From contig CATOSU010000001.1 in NCBI GenBank assembly GCA_951812615.1, positions 558,001 to 622,000 on the forward strand: a stretch of DNA of 64,000 nt. Direction: 5' to 3'. The notes below the pieces were generated by a model. The model saw only the letters and a list, made by a program, of their open reading frames with translations. It did no database searches and was not told where the DNA came from. How positions within the stretch are numbered: position 1 is the first letter of the stretch; every line of letters starts with the position of its first letter. The DNA is from an uncultured Paracoccaceae bacterium (GTDB taxonomy: Bacteria; Pseudomonadota; Alphaproteobacteria; Rhodobacterales; Rhodobacteraceae). Shown here piece after piece: positions 48,351 through 57,164 of this stretch. Made by a program: the position numbers and the translations under genes.

Positions 48351-49202
48351 CTAAATCAAGCTTCTTCGCGTCGGCCGTGGCCCTTCGATGAACGGTACCT
48401 CAAAGACTTTCTCGTGCATGACAGGTCCGTGACCAAAATACCCATCTTCACCAAAGGCTTCGCCGTGATCGCCCATAACCATAAACCACGTATCACGCGG
48501 GGCCTTGTCAATCAAATGCCCCAGCAGGCCATCCAGATACTCAACGCAGGCAATTTGCTGATTATGCAGGCTCTTCATGAAGTCGGGGTTGAAAAATTCC
48601 TCGATTTGCATTTCTTCGAAGCGCCCGCCGGCATCCTCACCCCGCGCCAGCGACTTGGCCACGCCGTGCAGCCCGGAAATATGCGGTAGCGCGGGATCAT
48701 CCAGCATGTAGGGATAGTGCGTCTCACCCAGGTTGAAAAAGTAGAAGCTGGGCTGCGTCCGCGAGAACTCTGCATCCGCGACCATGCCTGCGAAATCATT
48801 GTGATTCGGCATCAGCTTGTAGTCGTCAAAGCCGACATTGATCGCGGTGTGCGGGTTCAGCACCGGCATCGAGACACGGCCCACCGTGCGGTAGCCGTAA
48901 CTTTTCAGAATCCGCGGCAGTGACAGATGCGGCAGGAACGACGCGAATTCCAGATCGTCGATATCCAGACGCATGCCCCACTTGGCAAAGTCTTCCTTGT
49001 ACACCTCGGACGCGTAAACGTGGCTGGGCGACAGGTGCGGCACCAGCCCCATCAGGAAGGTATAATGGCTGGGGGCGGTCCAGGACGCATAGGCGTAGCG
49101 TTTTTGCAACTGCCCGAGCTTGTGCAGATTTGGCGCGGTCGCGGCCGTGACACTGTCGAACCGGCAACTGTCATAGGTTATCAGCACTAGGTTGCGAGGC
49201 AT
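48351..49202 (-). CDS. Sulfatase-like alkaline-phosphatase-superfamily protein
   Basis: This 283-residue protein begins PRNLVLITYDSCRFDS, with metal-binding Asp11. WTAPSHYTFLMG places Thr42 where sulfatases carry the Cys or Ser that becomes formylglycine. MGDHGEAFGEDGYFGHG holds the other metal ligands. With Thr as nucleophile, phosphate ester hydrolysis or phosphotransfer is more likely than sulfatase action. It is short for the family (sulfatases are often over 400 residues). ATG 49202 is chosen: GGAAAGG lies just upstream, in the tail of the preceding small frame. It leads the minus-strand run to the Gly-rich protein and the synthases. Confidence 0.8.
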   Translation of the reverse strand: MPRNLVLITYDSCRFDSVTAATAPNLHKLGQLQKRYAYASWTAPSHYTFLMGLVPHLSPSHVYASEVYKEDFAKWGMRLDIDDLEFASFLPHLSLPRILKSYGYRTVGRVSMPVLNPHTAINVGFDDYKLMPNHNDFAGMVADAEFSRTQPSFYFFNLGETHYPYMLDDPALPHISGLHGVAKSLARGEDAGGRFEEMQIEEFFNPDFMKSLHNQQIACVEYLDGLLGHLIDKAPRDTWFMVMGDHGEAFGEDGYFGHGPVMHEKVFEVPFIEGPRPTRRSLI

Positions 49203-49206
49203 CGTT

Positions 49207-49602
49207 TTACGCCCTTTCCGAGCAGCGTTCTGTTCGTGCCGCGTCACCTGGCAGGCCCATAGACAGCCAGGGGCATTCCGAAGTTCCACCACGGCCGACA
49301 TATGCCCGCCGGGATTCTATATAAGTATTAGTTGCTTCGCTCGCCAAGGGGCGCTTCATAAAAGGCGCAGCAAACGCGACCGTTTCGCCCGCAATCCCGG
49401 GCACCCGACGCGGGCCGCCGTCTTGTGCGAACGTGCGATCGATTCCCAAACGGATGGTCGACAACCCGGACCGGGTCGCCGGACGGCCGGAACTGACCGG
49501 CTGAGCTATTCCCGTCGTGCTCTGCTTAAGTGCGTCAATGCTTACCTTCAGACTTGTTTTCAAGGTCTTTTGGATGTCACTGGCAAACCCAAACTCGTCC
49601 AT
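49207..49602 (-). CDS. Hypothetical small protein upstream of sulfatase-like gene
   Basis: This 131-residue frame starts MDEFGFASDIQKTLKTSLKVS, an amphipathic helical beginning, and continues with a polar, Gly/Arg-containing region. No family is recognised. Support comes from position: it is co-directional, ends four bases before the sulfatase-like start, carries that gene's ribosome site in its tail, and has AGGAC upstream of its ATG. Composition is ordinary for the strain. It may be a leader gene of the synthase operon, or spurious. Confidence 0.45.
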   Translation of the reverse strand: MDEFGFASDIQKTLKTSLKVSIDALKQSTTGIAQPVSSGRPATRSGLSTIRLGIDRTFAQDGGPRRVPGIAGETVAFAAPFMKRPLASEATNTYIESRRAYVGRGGTSECPWLSMGLPGDAARTERCSERA

Positions 49603-49812
49603 TATCAAAGTCCTACTTGCAGTACCGCAAGCCAATTAAGCAATTAAGCAAATTTCGCGAAAGACAAATGCAATCCGTTATCCACGGACATTTCGTAGAC
49701 CATAGACATTGCCCCGTCCACCAAAGAGATTCCGGAAATAGTCTGTTTCCGTTAGGTCAACATAGGTGCCTCAGCACAGCTGACATTCACGCCCGTGCGG
49801 ACCTGACCCGGC

Positions 49813-50619
49813 TTAGTGCCGCGTGCCGCTGCCCCAGCCAGCGGGATTTGCGCTGTGTTTCTGCCAGCCTGACAGCAGATGATCCCGGATCGCCGACGGG
49901 GTAACGGCAAGGGTCTGACCGTCGCGGCGGTGAATGACGATTGCGTCATATTTCGGCGTTAGCGGGATACAGCTGCAATCCTCGCGCTGCCCGGCCAGCA
50001 CCGCGTCCCCTGCCCCGTCACGCAGAACGTGCTGAAGCAACACCTCCAGCAGCGGTTCGGCCCGGGTTGTCGAGGACCGGCTCAGCACCCGGCCCGAGGC
50101 CGACAATTCGACCCGCGCCAGCGCGTGTTCGCTCAGCAGCAGCTCGGGATCGACCGCCGCCGGCGCATCAATGTCGTTGTGCAGGATCACCCCCATCAGC
50201 GCGGCCAGCCGCCCGGCCCCGCATCCCACGTCCCAGAACAGCGCATCGGTGGTATAACGCGCCGTGCCGATCGTCACCTGACCGGCCTTGCGCAGCACGG
50301 GTTCCAGCCGCTCGGCAAAACGGGCCGCGGCCTCTGCAGGATCAGCCGGTGCATCTCCGTCCTGCGTCATTTCCCCGTCCCGTTCGACCCGCATCAGGCG
50401 CCGGTTCGACACCAGCAGGCGCAGCGTGTCGCCGGTTTCCGTGGCTACCGTCAGGGCGCGCGGCAGGATCGTCGCATCCACGCATTTCAGCACGGCAGTC
50501 AGCCCGTTGACCTGCGCCCGGTCATTGCCATCCGCGCAGGCAAATGCGTTCAGCCGGTGCTTCAGCCGCGAGGTTTGATTATGTGGTCGAGTTATTCGCA
50601 ATCGCACGATCTGACTCAT
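49813..50619 (-). CDS. Unknown protein at the end of the kinase/GTPase operon
   Basis: This 268-residue protein is of unrecognised family. It has mixed alpha/beta sequence, with a DVGCGAGRLAAL segment and later VHRRDGQTLAV-like strands. The start overlaps the preceding small gene by four bases (ATGA), so it belongs to the same operon as the kinase and dynamin-like genes. No membrane segment or signal peptide is present. It may be a soluble partner of the GTPase complex, inferred only from the operon. Confidence 0.65.
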   Translation of the reverse strand: MSQIVRLRITRPHNQTSRLKHRLNAFACADGNDRAQVNGLTAVLKCVDATILPRALTVATETGDTLRLLVSNRRLMRVERDGEMTQDGDAPADPAEAAARFAERLEPVLRKAGQVTIGTARYTTDALFWDVGCGAGRLAALMGVILHNDIDAPAAVDPELLLSEHALARVELSASGRVLSRSSTTRAEPLLEVLLQHVLRDGAGDAVLAGQREDCSCIPLTPKYDAIVIHRRDGQTLAVTPSAIRDHLLSGWQKHSANPAGWGSGTRH

Positions 50620-50993
50620 TGTTCCCGGCCCATGAGTTCGGACAAAGCCGTTCTGGCCTTATGAACCACCTGCCCCGTTTGCGCACTGCTGCGGCACACG
50701 CAGCACAGGATATCCCCCGCCGGCGCGGGTGCGGCGACAAAGACCCGCACGTCCCGGCGGGTTGCAACGATGGCCTCGCGCATGCCCTCCGGCGCGGCGC
50801 GAAACCCGGTCAGCGCATCGCTCAGCGCAAACTGCCGGGCCCCGGTGCGGCACAGGTCATCCAGCTTTTCCTGCGACCACGGGCTGTCGGCGCTGGACCG
50901 CAGCACCAGCTGCGCGGCCACGTCACCGAACGCAGCAAGGACGCATCCGGGAATATCGGCCCGCAGGGCGTCGAGCTGTTCAGACACCGTCAT
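50616..50993 (-). CDS. Small protein, possibly Roadblock/LC7-like
   Basis: This 125-residue protein starts with LDALRADIPGCVLAAFGD and has a strand near the end, DILCCVCRSSAQTGQVVHKART, a layout like Roadblock/LC7 (MglB-type) GTPase-regulating proteins. Similarity is weak, so the call is tentative. It overlaps both neighbours by four bases (ATGA), between a GTPase gene and an unknown gene. In MglA/MglB-type systems such a protein stimulates GTP hydrolysis. That would fit here. Confidence 0.5.
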   Translation of the reverse strand: MTVSEQLDALRADIPGCVLAAFGDVAAQLVLRSSADSPWSQEKLDDLCRTGARQFALSDALTGFRAAPEGMREAIVATRRDVRVFVAAPAPAGDILCCVCRSSAQTGQVVHKARTALSELMGREQ

Positions 50994-51871
50994 GCTGATT
51001 CCCCTCCGCCGACATTCAGATCCCGGATGACCGGCATATCAGAGCCGGGAATGACCGGGCGGGTCCGCAGGCGGTCGCCCGGACGGTTGCGCACCCGCTT
51101 GGGCAGGACCGCGTCCGCGCCGGCCGGTATTGTGATCGGCTCCACCGCCGCAGGCCTTTGCGGCCGCGGGGTCGGCCTTGGCTCGGCCTGCACAGGCGCA
51201 TCCGCCGGTTCGATCAGCAGTTCGACCAGATGCCCGGTGAAATCGGCGGCGCCGCTGTCGTGCCATTTCTCGGCGTCGTCCCCGGCGGCCAGCGCCTCGG
51301 TCAGCGAGATCGGGTAATGACCGGCAAACAGGTCCGCGGTTTCCGATTTCACCCGCGACAGAACGCGGTCCCGGTCCCGATCCGAGGTCAGCTTGTCCAC
51401 CTGCGTCACCAGCATCAGGTTCCGGCCGTTGGTCATGTCGACAACCGATTCCCACGCCGCGGCCTCGGACTGGCGCCAGGCCTGCGTGGCATGGGTGCAC
51501 CACACCACCTGATCCACGTCTTGCATCACGTTCTGCCACATGTCCGACGGCATGTTCGGGTCGGAAATGCCGGGCAGATCGATCAGGTCGCACAGTTCCA
51601 GCATTTCGCTTTCGACCTGCATGTGAACCAGCCGCGTGTTGTCGGGGCTGACGCAGTCCAGCACGCCACCGGGCAGGTCATGTGCCGTACCGTCAAGGTC
51701 GAACCGCCGGGCCGGGCCGGTTCCGTAACTCAGCCATACAGGCGGCAGGCGCGTGGCGGTCACACGGGTGGGCAATGGCGCGGCTCCCAGCAACAGGTTG
51801 GTCAGCGTGCTCTTGCCCGCGCTGAACTCCCCCATGAGGGCCAGTCTCGGTTTTTTGTGCGCCGTGTTCAT
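50990..51871 (-). CDS. Dynamin-like/Era-type GTPase
   Basis: This 293-residue GTPase has the P-loop MGEFSAGKSTL (13-23), a threonine-rich switch I (RVTATRLPP), DLPG as G3 and TQVDK as G4 (N/TKxD variant). A Pro/Arg-rich tail follows. ATG at 51871 is chosen as the codon giving MNTAHKKPRLALMG; AGGTAAC lies upstream. It starts 16 bases after the large dynamin-like gene. It overlaps the next gene by four bases. It likely partners the larger GTPase. Confidence 0.8.
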   Translation of the reverse strand: MNTAHKKPRLALMGEFSAGKSTLTNLLLGAAPLPTRVTATRLPPVWLSYGTGPARRFDLDGTAHDLPGGVLDCVSPDNTRLVHMQVESEMLELCDLIDLPGISDPNMPSDMWQNVMQDVDQVVWCTHATQAWRQSEAAAWESVVDMTNGRNLMLVTQVDKLTSDRDRDRVLSRVKSETADLFAGHYPISLTEALAAGDDAEKWHDSGAADFTGHLVELLIEPADAPVQAEPRPTPRPQRPAAVEPITIPAGADAVLPKRVRNRPGDRLRTRPVIPGSDMPVIRDLNVGGGESA

Positions 51872-51887
51872 ATCGTTACCTGCCTGA

Positions 51888-53954
51888 TCATGCCGCGTAG
51901 CGCGACAAGGTCTCCATCGTGCTTTGTAGTTTCTTGCGCCGCTGGGTTTCCGTGGCGCCGTAAAACAGTTCCTGTACATCGCCGCCCTGCGCGCCCGCCG
52001 TGGTCCCGAGGCTGCTCAGAACATCGCGCTGTTCTTCGAGGAACCCCTTCAGCGTGACGATCGCCTGATCCCGGATTTCCGAGGTCTGAACGGTTTTGAG
52101 CTGGGTCATGAAATCTTCGGTCTCCGCGCCGATGAGGCTCTGGAACCGCTTGGCAAAGGCCTTGTAGCCGCGCGTGCGCCGCCACCATGACGTCCACCAT
52201 CCATCGCGGAAATCCAGCGCGATGGCCTGCCCCAGCACCACCGGCGCCGGGATGTCGGGCGCGGATGGGATGGCGATCTCGATGCCTTCGACCGCCGGCC
52301 CGAAGGCCCGGCTGTACAGCATGGCCAGATCGCCGATGGCGGCTTCGTAGCTGTCGCGCGCCGCGGTCTGGGCGCGGGTGCCGAACACGTTATAGGCCGA
52401 GCGCAGCAGCATCCGCAGCCCCGTGGGACTGTATTCCCAGACCTCGTCTTCACCATGCTGTTCGAGATGCCCGATCAGGGAATGCGTGGCACGCTGAATG
52501 AAATTGGCGTGCACCCGGTCGGCGCGCTGGTGGTATTCGGCGATCAGCTTGTCGAATTCACCCTGCAGCGCGTGCAGGTGAAACTTGGCGATCTCGCTCA
52601 GCTCGCCGCGGATTTCATACATGTTCATGGCGCCGGTACCGGCGCCACCGTTGATGGTGATGGCCTCGGCGGCCTGCAGGCTGCCTGCCAGTGTCACGGC
52701 GGATCCGGCGATCCGGGCAATGTGTTGCTCGCCCGCCTCTTCGGCGATGCGTTCTGAAATCGCGCGGTAGAGCTGTGGCAGTCCGCTCAGTTCCCAGACC
52801 ATGTCGGCGACCGGCATGTCGCTGCTGCCGGCGCCCAACCGGGCGCTGGCCCATGCCAGCAGCGAGGTGGCGCTGGCCTCGGCCATTTCCTGCAGCCCGC
52901 CCGACAGTGCCCGGTTGGCCCAATAGGCGCTGCCGAATACGATCTGCGCCTCGGTCGGGCCCTGATGGTCGCGCAGCGTCTGAACGATGCTGGCCTCGAT
53001 CTCGGGGATCTGCCGGACCGGGTCGGCCAGTTCGTCGATGCGGTTGACGAAGATGATCACGTCGCGGCTGTCGAGATTGGAGATCAGCCGGATCAGCCCC
53101 ATATCCACCGATGTCAGCGCCTGATGCGCGGACAGGACGACGACACAGGTGCGGCTGTCGCGCACCGCCTGAATGGTAATCTGTTCGCGCATCATGAACG
53201 TGTCGTTCACGCCCGGCGTATCGCGCAGGCACAGGCGCACTGGCAGTGACTTGCTGTTCAGGTACAGGTCCGCGGGTTTGGTGATATCGGCGAACCGGCC
53301 CTGTTCGTCGCCGGTCTCGCCGCCCGGCTCATCGCTGAAATCATCACCCAGACAGATGTAGCGTTCGACCATGTTCTTGTCGAAATAACCGTATTCATGC
53401 GACTGCCCCAGCAGCAGCTCGAACTTGCGGCCCAGCCGGCGGCGCGACTTCTCGCGCATTTCCAGAACCTGCTGGCGGATCTTCTGCAATTCGCTTTCGG
53501 CGCCGGCCCGGTCGGCCAGTTCGCCGATCCGCCCGCCCTTTTCCAGCAGCCGGTCCCATTCGCCCTCGGTCATGAACTGAAACCGCGCCCCGGTTTCGAT
53601 CCGTTCGTTGCCCGGTACCAGATGCAGCGAGGTCACCACCGAAGTCCACGGGTTGACGTCCGACGGCAGCAGGTCGGCCCAGCCGGCCAGCGCGTTGAGC
53701 AGCGCGGTCTTGCCCGACTTGACCTGCCCAAGCAGCGTCACGCTGGGTTCGAACTCGTTCAGCGACCGGCGCAGGCGGGCAGCGGCCCGGTCGGTGTTTT
53801 CATTACCCAGCCCGGCCAGCGTATCCAGCGCCTCGTCCAGAATGGCGATCTTGCGCGCAAGACCGGCCAGCGGCTCGGTCCCCGATTTCAGGTTCGCCGG
53901 CAGCTCGGTAGCACGAATTTCGGTGCGCTGTTCTATGTTGATTTCGTCTTTCAT
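51888..53954 (-). CDS. Bacterial dynamin-like protein
   Basis: This 688-residue large GTPase has P-loop GQVKSGKTAL (76-85), RDTPGVND as G3 and FVNRIDEL as G4, followed by a long helical stalk-like C-terminal half. A Trp/Arg-rich patch, DGWWTSWWRRTRGY (~580-595), could insert into membrane lipid. Bacterial dynamins remodel or protect membranes. It sits in an operon with two more GTPase genes and a kinase/FHA/phosphatase trio. The gene starts 111 bases after the upstream GTPase gene and is intact. The role is not established. Confidence 0.8.
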   Translation of the reverse strand: MKDEINIEQRTEIRATELPANLKSGTEPLAGLARKIAILDEALDTLAGLGNENTDRAAARLRRSLNEFEPSVTLLGQVKSGKTALLNALAGWADLLPSDVNPWTSVVTSLHLVPGNERIETGARFQFMTEGEWDRLLEKGGRIGELADRAGAESELQKIRQQVLEMREKSRRRLGRKFELLLGQSHEYGYFDKNMVERYICLGDDFSDEPGGETGDEQGRFADITKPADLYLNSKSLPVRLCLRDTPGVNDTFMMREQITIQAVRDSRTCVVVLSAHQALTSVDMGLIRLISNLDSRDVIIFVNRIDELADPVRQIPEIEASIVQTLRDHQGPTEAQIVFGSAYWANRALSGGLQEMAEASATSLLAWASARLGAGSSDMPVADMVWELSGLPQLYRAISERIAEEAGEQHIARIAGSAVTLAGSLQAAEAITINGGAGTGAMNMYEIRGELSEIAKFHLHALQGEFDKLIAEYHQRADRVHANFIQRATHSLIGHLEQHGEDEVWEYSPTGLRMLLRSAYNVFGTRAQTAARDSYEAAIGDLAMLYSRAFGPAVEGIEIAIPSAPDIPAPVVLGQAIALDFRDGWWTSWWRRTRGYKAFAKRFQSLIGAETEDFMTQLKTVQTSEIRDQAIVTLKGFLEEQRDVLSSLGTTAGAQGGDVQELFYGATETQRRKKLQSTMETLSRYAA

Positions 53955-54065
53955 CTTTTGCCTGAGGGTCTGGTCCGTTTCGGCCTCTGTTATGCTGAAA
54001 AAAATGCGCCGCGATTGTGGTGAAACTTGGGCTGGCCCCGCCGGCCCCGTCCGCTGCGGCGGAAT

Positions 54066-55259
54066 TCAGCCGACAGAATGATCGGAGATCTCCTTCTTGA
54101 GTTGCATCAACAAAGTCACCGCATCGGCGGCGGCGTCCTCGGACCGTTCCAGCTGGAACAGCAGCATCATTTCCGCGCTTTCGGCCGCGTCATCCTTCAG
54201 CGACTGCGCCGCGTTGTCGCCGGGATCGGCCTCGGCAAAGAGATCGGACAGCGCGTTCGCGGCCTCGACACATTGCTGCAGGACCTTGTCGGGGTCGGGA
54301 TCCTGCCCGCCATCAACCTCGTTCAGCATCCGGTCGGCCTCGCGGTGCAACAGGTTCAGCGCCGAGGCGAACAGTTCCTCGTTGACCGCATCGACACCCG
54401 TCTGCCGGACAGTGACACTGGGCACCGGCGCGCGCGCTGCAGGCATGTGGCGCAAGCCGGCAAACCGGCTCAGAAACATCCGCGCATTGTCCTGGTCGGC
54501 CAGCCGCCCATGTTCAACCCGTTTGAAAACTGCGTCCCGTAACGCTTTGCCACCACTGGATTTCCACAATCCCGCATGAACGTGATCCGGTTCCGATTGC
54601 GCGGCGATCGCCTGTATTGTTGCAATCGGGAAAAGCGTCAGGAATTCTTCGGCAACCACCTCGCTCAGGCTGTTGATCTTGTCCGACAGGATGCCGCGCA
54701 TCATCTGCCGGTCGGCCATTGTCAGCACCAGGAAACTGTGGTCCTTCAACTCGTCCGGCACCCGCGCCCACATCATCCGTTCCTCGGGGCCGAACTCCTC
54801 GGTGCACCACAACACGATATCTGCGCGCTCAATCGCCCATTCCAGTACCGCTTCGCTCTGTTCGGGAGGGCCGGACAGGTTGATTTCGGCAAAGCCGCAT
54901 TCTTCCAGTGCCGGAACCGGCACCGTCTGGGTTACGCGCAACGTGCCGGCCGGGCATTCGGCGGCGTCGCTCAGATCGCGGGACGACCCGTCCTCGCATT
55001 CACAGCTGATCAGGTCCTCGGCCCCGCCGATCACCTCCAGAACCGGCACCGGCCCCACATCCGGGACCACCCGAGCGCCCGCCAGCATGTTGATCAGGGA
55101 CGATTTACCACTGCCCTGCGGTCCCATAACAACGATCTGGACCGGCGCGCGCAGCCGGTCCACCAAAGCCATTCCCCATGATTGCGCATCCGGTTTCAGG
55201 TTTCCCTGTCCGAGCGTCTGTTCCAGTTGCTCGGCCAGTTGCGTCAGCGGATAAGTCAT
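54066..55259 (-). CDS. GTPase with P-loop and degenerate later motifs
   Basis: This 397-residue protein has P-loop MGPQGSGKSSL (45-55). Where G3 (DxxG) is expected the text reads INLSGPPEQ, and G4 appears as LTMADRQM rather than NKxD, so nucleotide specificity or hydrolysis may be altered. The C-terminal half is helical and acidic, ending LMQLKKEISDHSVG. It overlaps the phosphatase gene by four bases (ATGA). Homology to dynamin-family proteins is inferred from order and context. Confidence 0.72.
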   Translation of the reverse strand: MTYPLTQLAEQLEQTLGQGNLKPDAQSWGMALVDRLRAPVQIVVMGPQGSGKSSLINMLAGARVVPDVGPVPVLEVIGGAEDLISCECEDGSSRDLSDAAECPAGTLRVTQTVPVPALEECGFAEINLSGPPEQSEAVLEWAIERADIVLWCTEEFGPEERMMWARVPDELKDHSFLVLTMADRQMMRGILSDKINSLSEVVAEEFLTLFPIATIQAIAAQSEPDHVHAGLWKSSGGKALRDAVFKRVEHGRLADQDNARMFLSRFAGLRHMPAARAPVPSVTVRQTGVDAVNEELFASALNLLHREADRMLNEVDGGQDPDPDKVLQQCVEAANALSDLFAEADPGDNAAQSLKDDAAESAEMMLLFQLERSEDAAADAVTLLMQLKKEISDHSVG

Positions 55260-56200
55260 GGCAGCGCGCCCCCCTCGGTCGATACTCTGGCACTGACCCC
55301 GGTTTTGGCCCGCGACATGGCCGCCATCACCGTCACCGATTTTCGGCGATGCCGCCGGGGCTGCGGCACGTCGGCAAGGTTCTCGCGACTGCCGGTGCGT
55401 GTTGCGGTGATCTGTTCAGCCGGATCCACCGCCTTGATGACGCACAGCGAAACATTGTCCTGATCGGGATCGTCCAGCGCCTCGATCTCGGACATCAGCC
55501 CGGCATTGATATCGGCGCTGGAGGCGTCTGCGCGGGACCGCAGCAGATCGGCCAGCGCGGTTTCCCGCAGGAACTGCAGCCCGTCGCTGGCGGCGATCAC
55601 GATATCGCCACGCTGCATCTGAAACGGAAGCGTGCGGCAATCGATCTGCGGCACCGGCTGACCGGCCAGCACCGAAGTCAGGCAATGGCGGTCAGGATGG
55701 GCCAGCCCCTCGTCCGCCCCCATCAGGCCCGAGCGCACCAGATAGTCGATCTGCGGGACCAGCGAGTGATCCTCGTTCAGGCGCATCAAAGCTCCGTCGC
55801 GAAACAGGTAGAGCGGCGAATCTCCGACCGAGATCCAGTACAGCCGGTCGCCCATGAACACCGGCGCCAAGAGCGTTGCGCCCATGCCTTCGGTTCCGGG
55901 ATAGGTTTCGGCGTGGTAGCGCACGCATTCATTGGCGCTGAACATCGCGCCGCGCAGGATCGCCTCAAGGTCGGCTTCCAGCGCCCCGACATCGCCCGAG
56001 CGCAGTTTCAGTTCACTGAAAACTTCGGTCACAACGATCTTGCTGGCGATGTCACCGGCCGCGTGGCCGCCCATCCCGTCGGACACAACGGCGAACCCGA
56101 CGCCGGTCCCCAAAGGGAAATCGACCGCAACCGCGTCCTCCTGATGGTCCCTGCGGCCCTGGCTGATCGCCGAGGCCGCATCAAATCCGATGTCACCCAT
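55256..56200 (-). CDS. PP2C-family Ser/Thr protein phosphatase
   Basis: This 314-residue PP2C phosphatase has RRDHQEDA (Asp22 among the metal ligands), SDGMGGHAAGD (41-50), and later VGDSPLYL and DDPDQDNVSL, all expected Mn/Mg-binding motifs. The C-terminal 50 residues are basic and low-complexity. ATG 56200 gives MGDIGFDAAS and overlaps the FHA gene by eight bases. It probably reverses phosphorylation by the adjacent kinase. Confidence 0.88.
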   Translation of the reverse strand: MGDIGFDAASAISQGRRDHQEDAVAVDFPLGTGVGFAVVSDGMGGHAAGDIASKIVVTEVFSELKLRSGDVGALEADLEAILRGAMFSANECVRYHAETYPGTEGMGATLLAPVFMGDRLYWISVGDSPLYLFRDGALMRLNEDHSLVPQIDYLVRSGLMGADEGLAHPDRHCLTSVLAGQPVPQIDCRTLPFQMQRGDIVIAASDGLQFLRETALADLLRSRADASSADINAGLMSEIEALDDPDQDNVSLCVIKAVDPAEQITATRTGSRENLADVPQPRRHRRKSVTVMAAMSRAKTGVSARVSTEGGALP

Positions 56201-57146
56201 AGGAAACACGTGGCTCCCCTTCGTGGTTACCGCCCGCCCAGTCGAAATCCGGCCCGCAAAGGCCAATGAAACGAAGGCTGGTTTCACCGATGCGTATCCG
56301 GTCGCCCGAGCTCAGGATCTCGGTGCTCAGAACCGGGCGGCCGTTCATGCGTACAAGGTTCGCCTTGCCGCCATGTCCCAGATAGAACGTCTTCTGTTCG
56401 CGGTCATAAGCAACGGCGGCATGGTTGCTGCGCGAAATGCTGGTGTCGCCGAAATCCAGCCGGATCGCCTGATCCTCGCCCCGCCCGATCTGCGAAACGC
56501 CTTCGAACAGCGTGAAGGTGGCGCCCTGGCCGGGGCCGTCGGTAACAACGATCCAGCCGACCGGCAAACGGTCGTCTGCCTGTGCTTCAGCAGCCGGATG
56601 TTCGGCGGCAAAGGGATCGGTCACCGCCTCCTGTGCGGAACCGAAGCCCAGCAGGCGGGTCTTGACCCGACCGGCCCGGCGCGACGCACGACCGGCAGCC
56701 GGGGCCGGAACTTCGATCGGCGGGGCAACGGCGGTCTCGGCGGCGGCAACGGGCAGGTCCGGGTTTTCGGTCCGGGCAAGAATGTGCTGTGTCATCGGAT
56801 CGTCCTCCGGGGCTGCGTCCAGCGCTTCGGCCTGCGCCTCCGGCAGGTCGTCCGCGTCCAGCATCTCGTATTCCGCCTCTTCGAAAACCGGTGTTTCCGC
56901 TTCGGCGACGTGGCTGTCGACCGGCTCGGCCGTGCCTTCGATGACCTGTTCGTCGCTGAACAGGTTGAACCCGTCATCGTCGATGTCGTCGAAAGGTTCA
57001 GCCACCGCATGGCTGTCATCGAGCACCAGCGCCTCGGTCATGTCCGCGGCAGGCGGAACCGAGGCCATCGGAATTGCCGGACCGTCGCCCTCACCAGTGC
57101 CGGCGGCCTGTTTCTTTTCGTTGATGATGTCTCGGATGAACTTCAT
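56193..57146 (-). CDS. FHA-domain protein
   Basis: This 317-residue protein starts with a short helix and ~180 residues of acidic and Ala/Pro-rich linker. It ends with a forkhead-associated domain: SQIGRGEDQAIRL (Arg of GR), SISRSNHA (Ser and His) and MNGRPV. FHA domains bind phospho-threonine. Between kinase and phosphatase genes it is the obvious reader of the kinase's marks. The linker contains Ser/Thr that could itself be phosphorylated. Similar kinase-FHA-PP2C trios control type VI secretion, but no secretion genes are seen here. Confidence 0.86.
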   Translation of the reverse strand: MKFIRDIINEKKQAAGTGEGDGPAIPMASVPPAADMTEALVLDDSHAVAEPFDDIDDDGFNLFSDEQVIEGTAEPVDSHVAEAETPVFEEAEYEMLDADDLPEAQAEALDAAPEDDPMTQHILARTENPDLPVAAAETAVAPPIEVPAPAAGRASRRAGRVKTRLLGFGSAQEAVTDPFAAEHPAAEAQADDRLPVGWIVVTDGPGQGATFTLFEGVSQIGRGEDQAIRLDFGDTSISRSNHAAVAYDREQKTFYLGHGGKANLVRMNGRPVLSTEILSSGDRIRIGETSLRFIGLCGPDFDWAGGNHEGEPRVSYG

Positions 57147-57164
57147 GACATATCCTTTTCAGAG

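Noticed and set aside
49813-50619. SAM methyltransferase, from the DVGCGAG segment
   Set aside because: The motif lies mid-protein without other SAM-binding motifs, and the flanking sequence does not support the fold.
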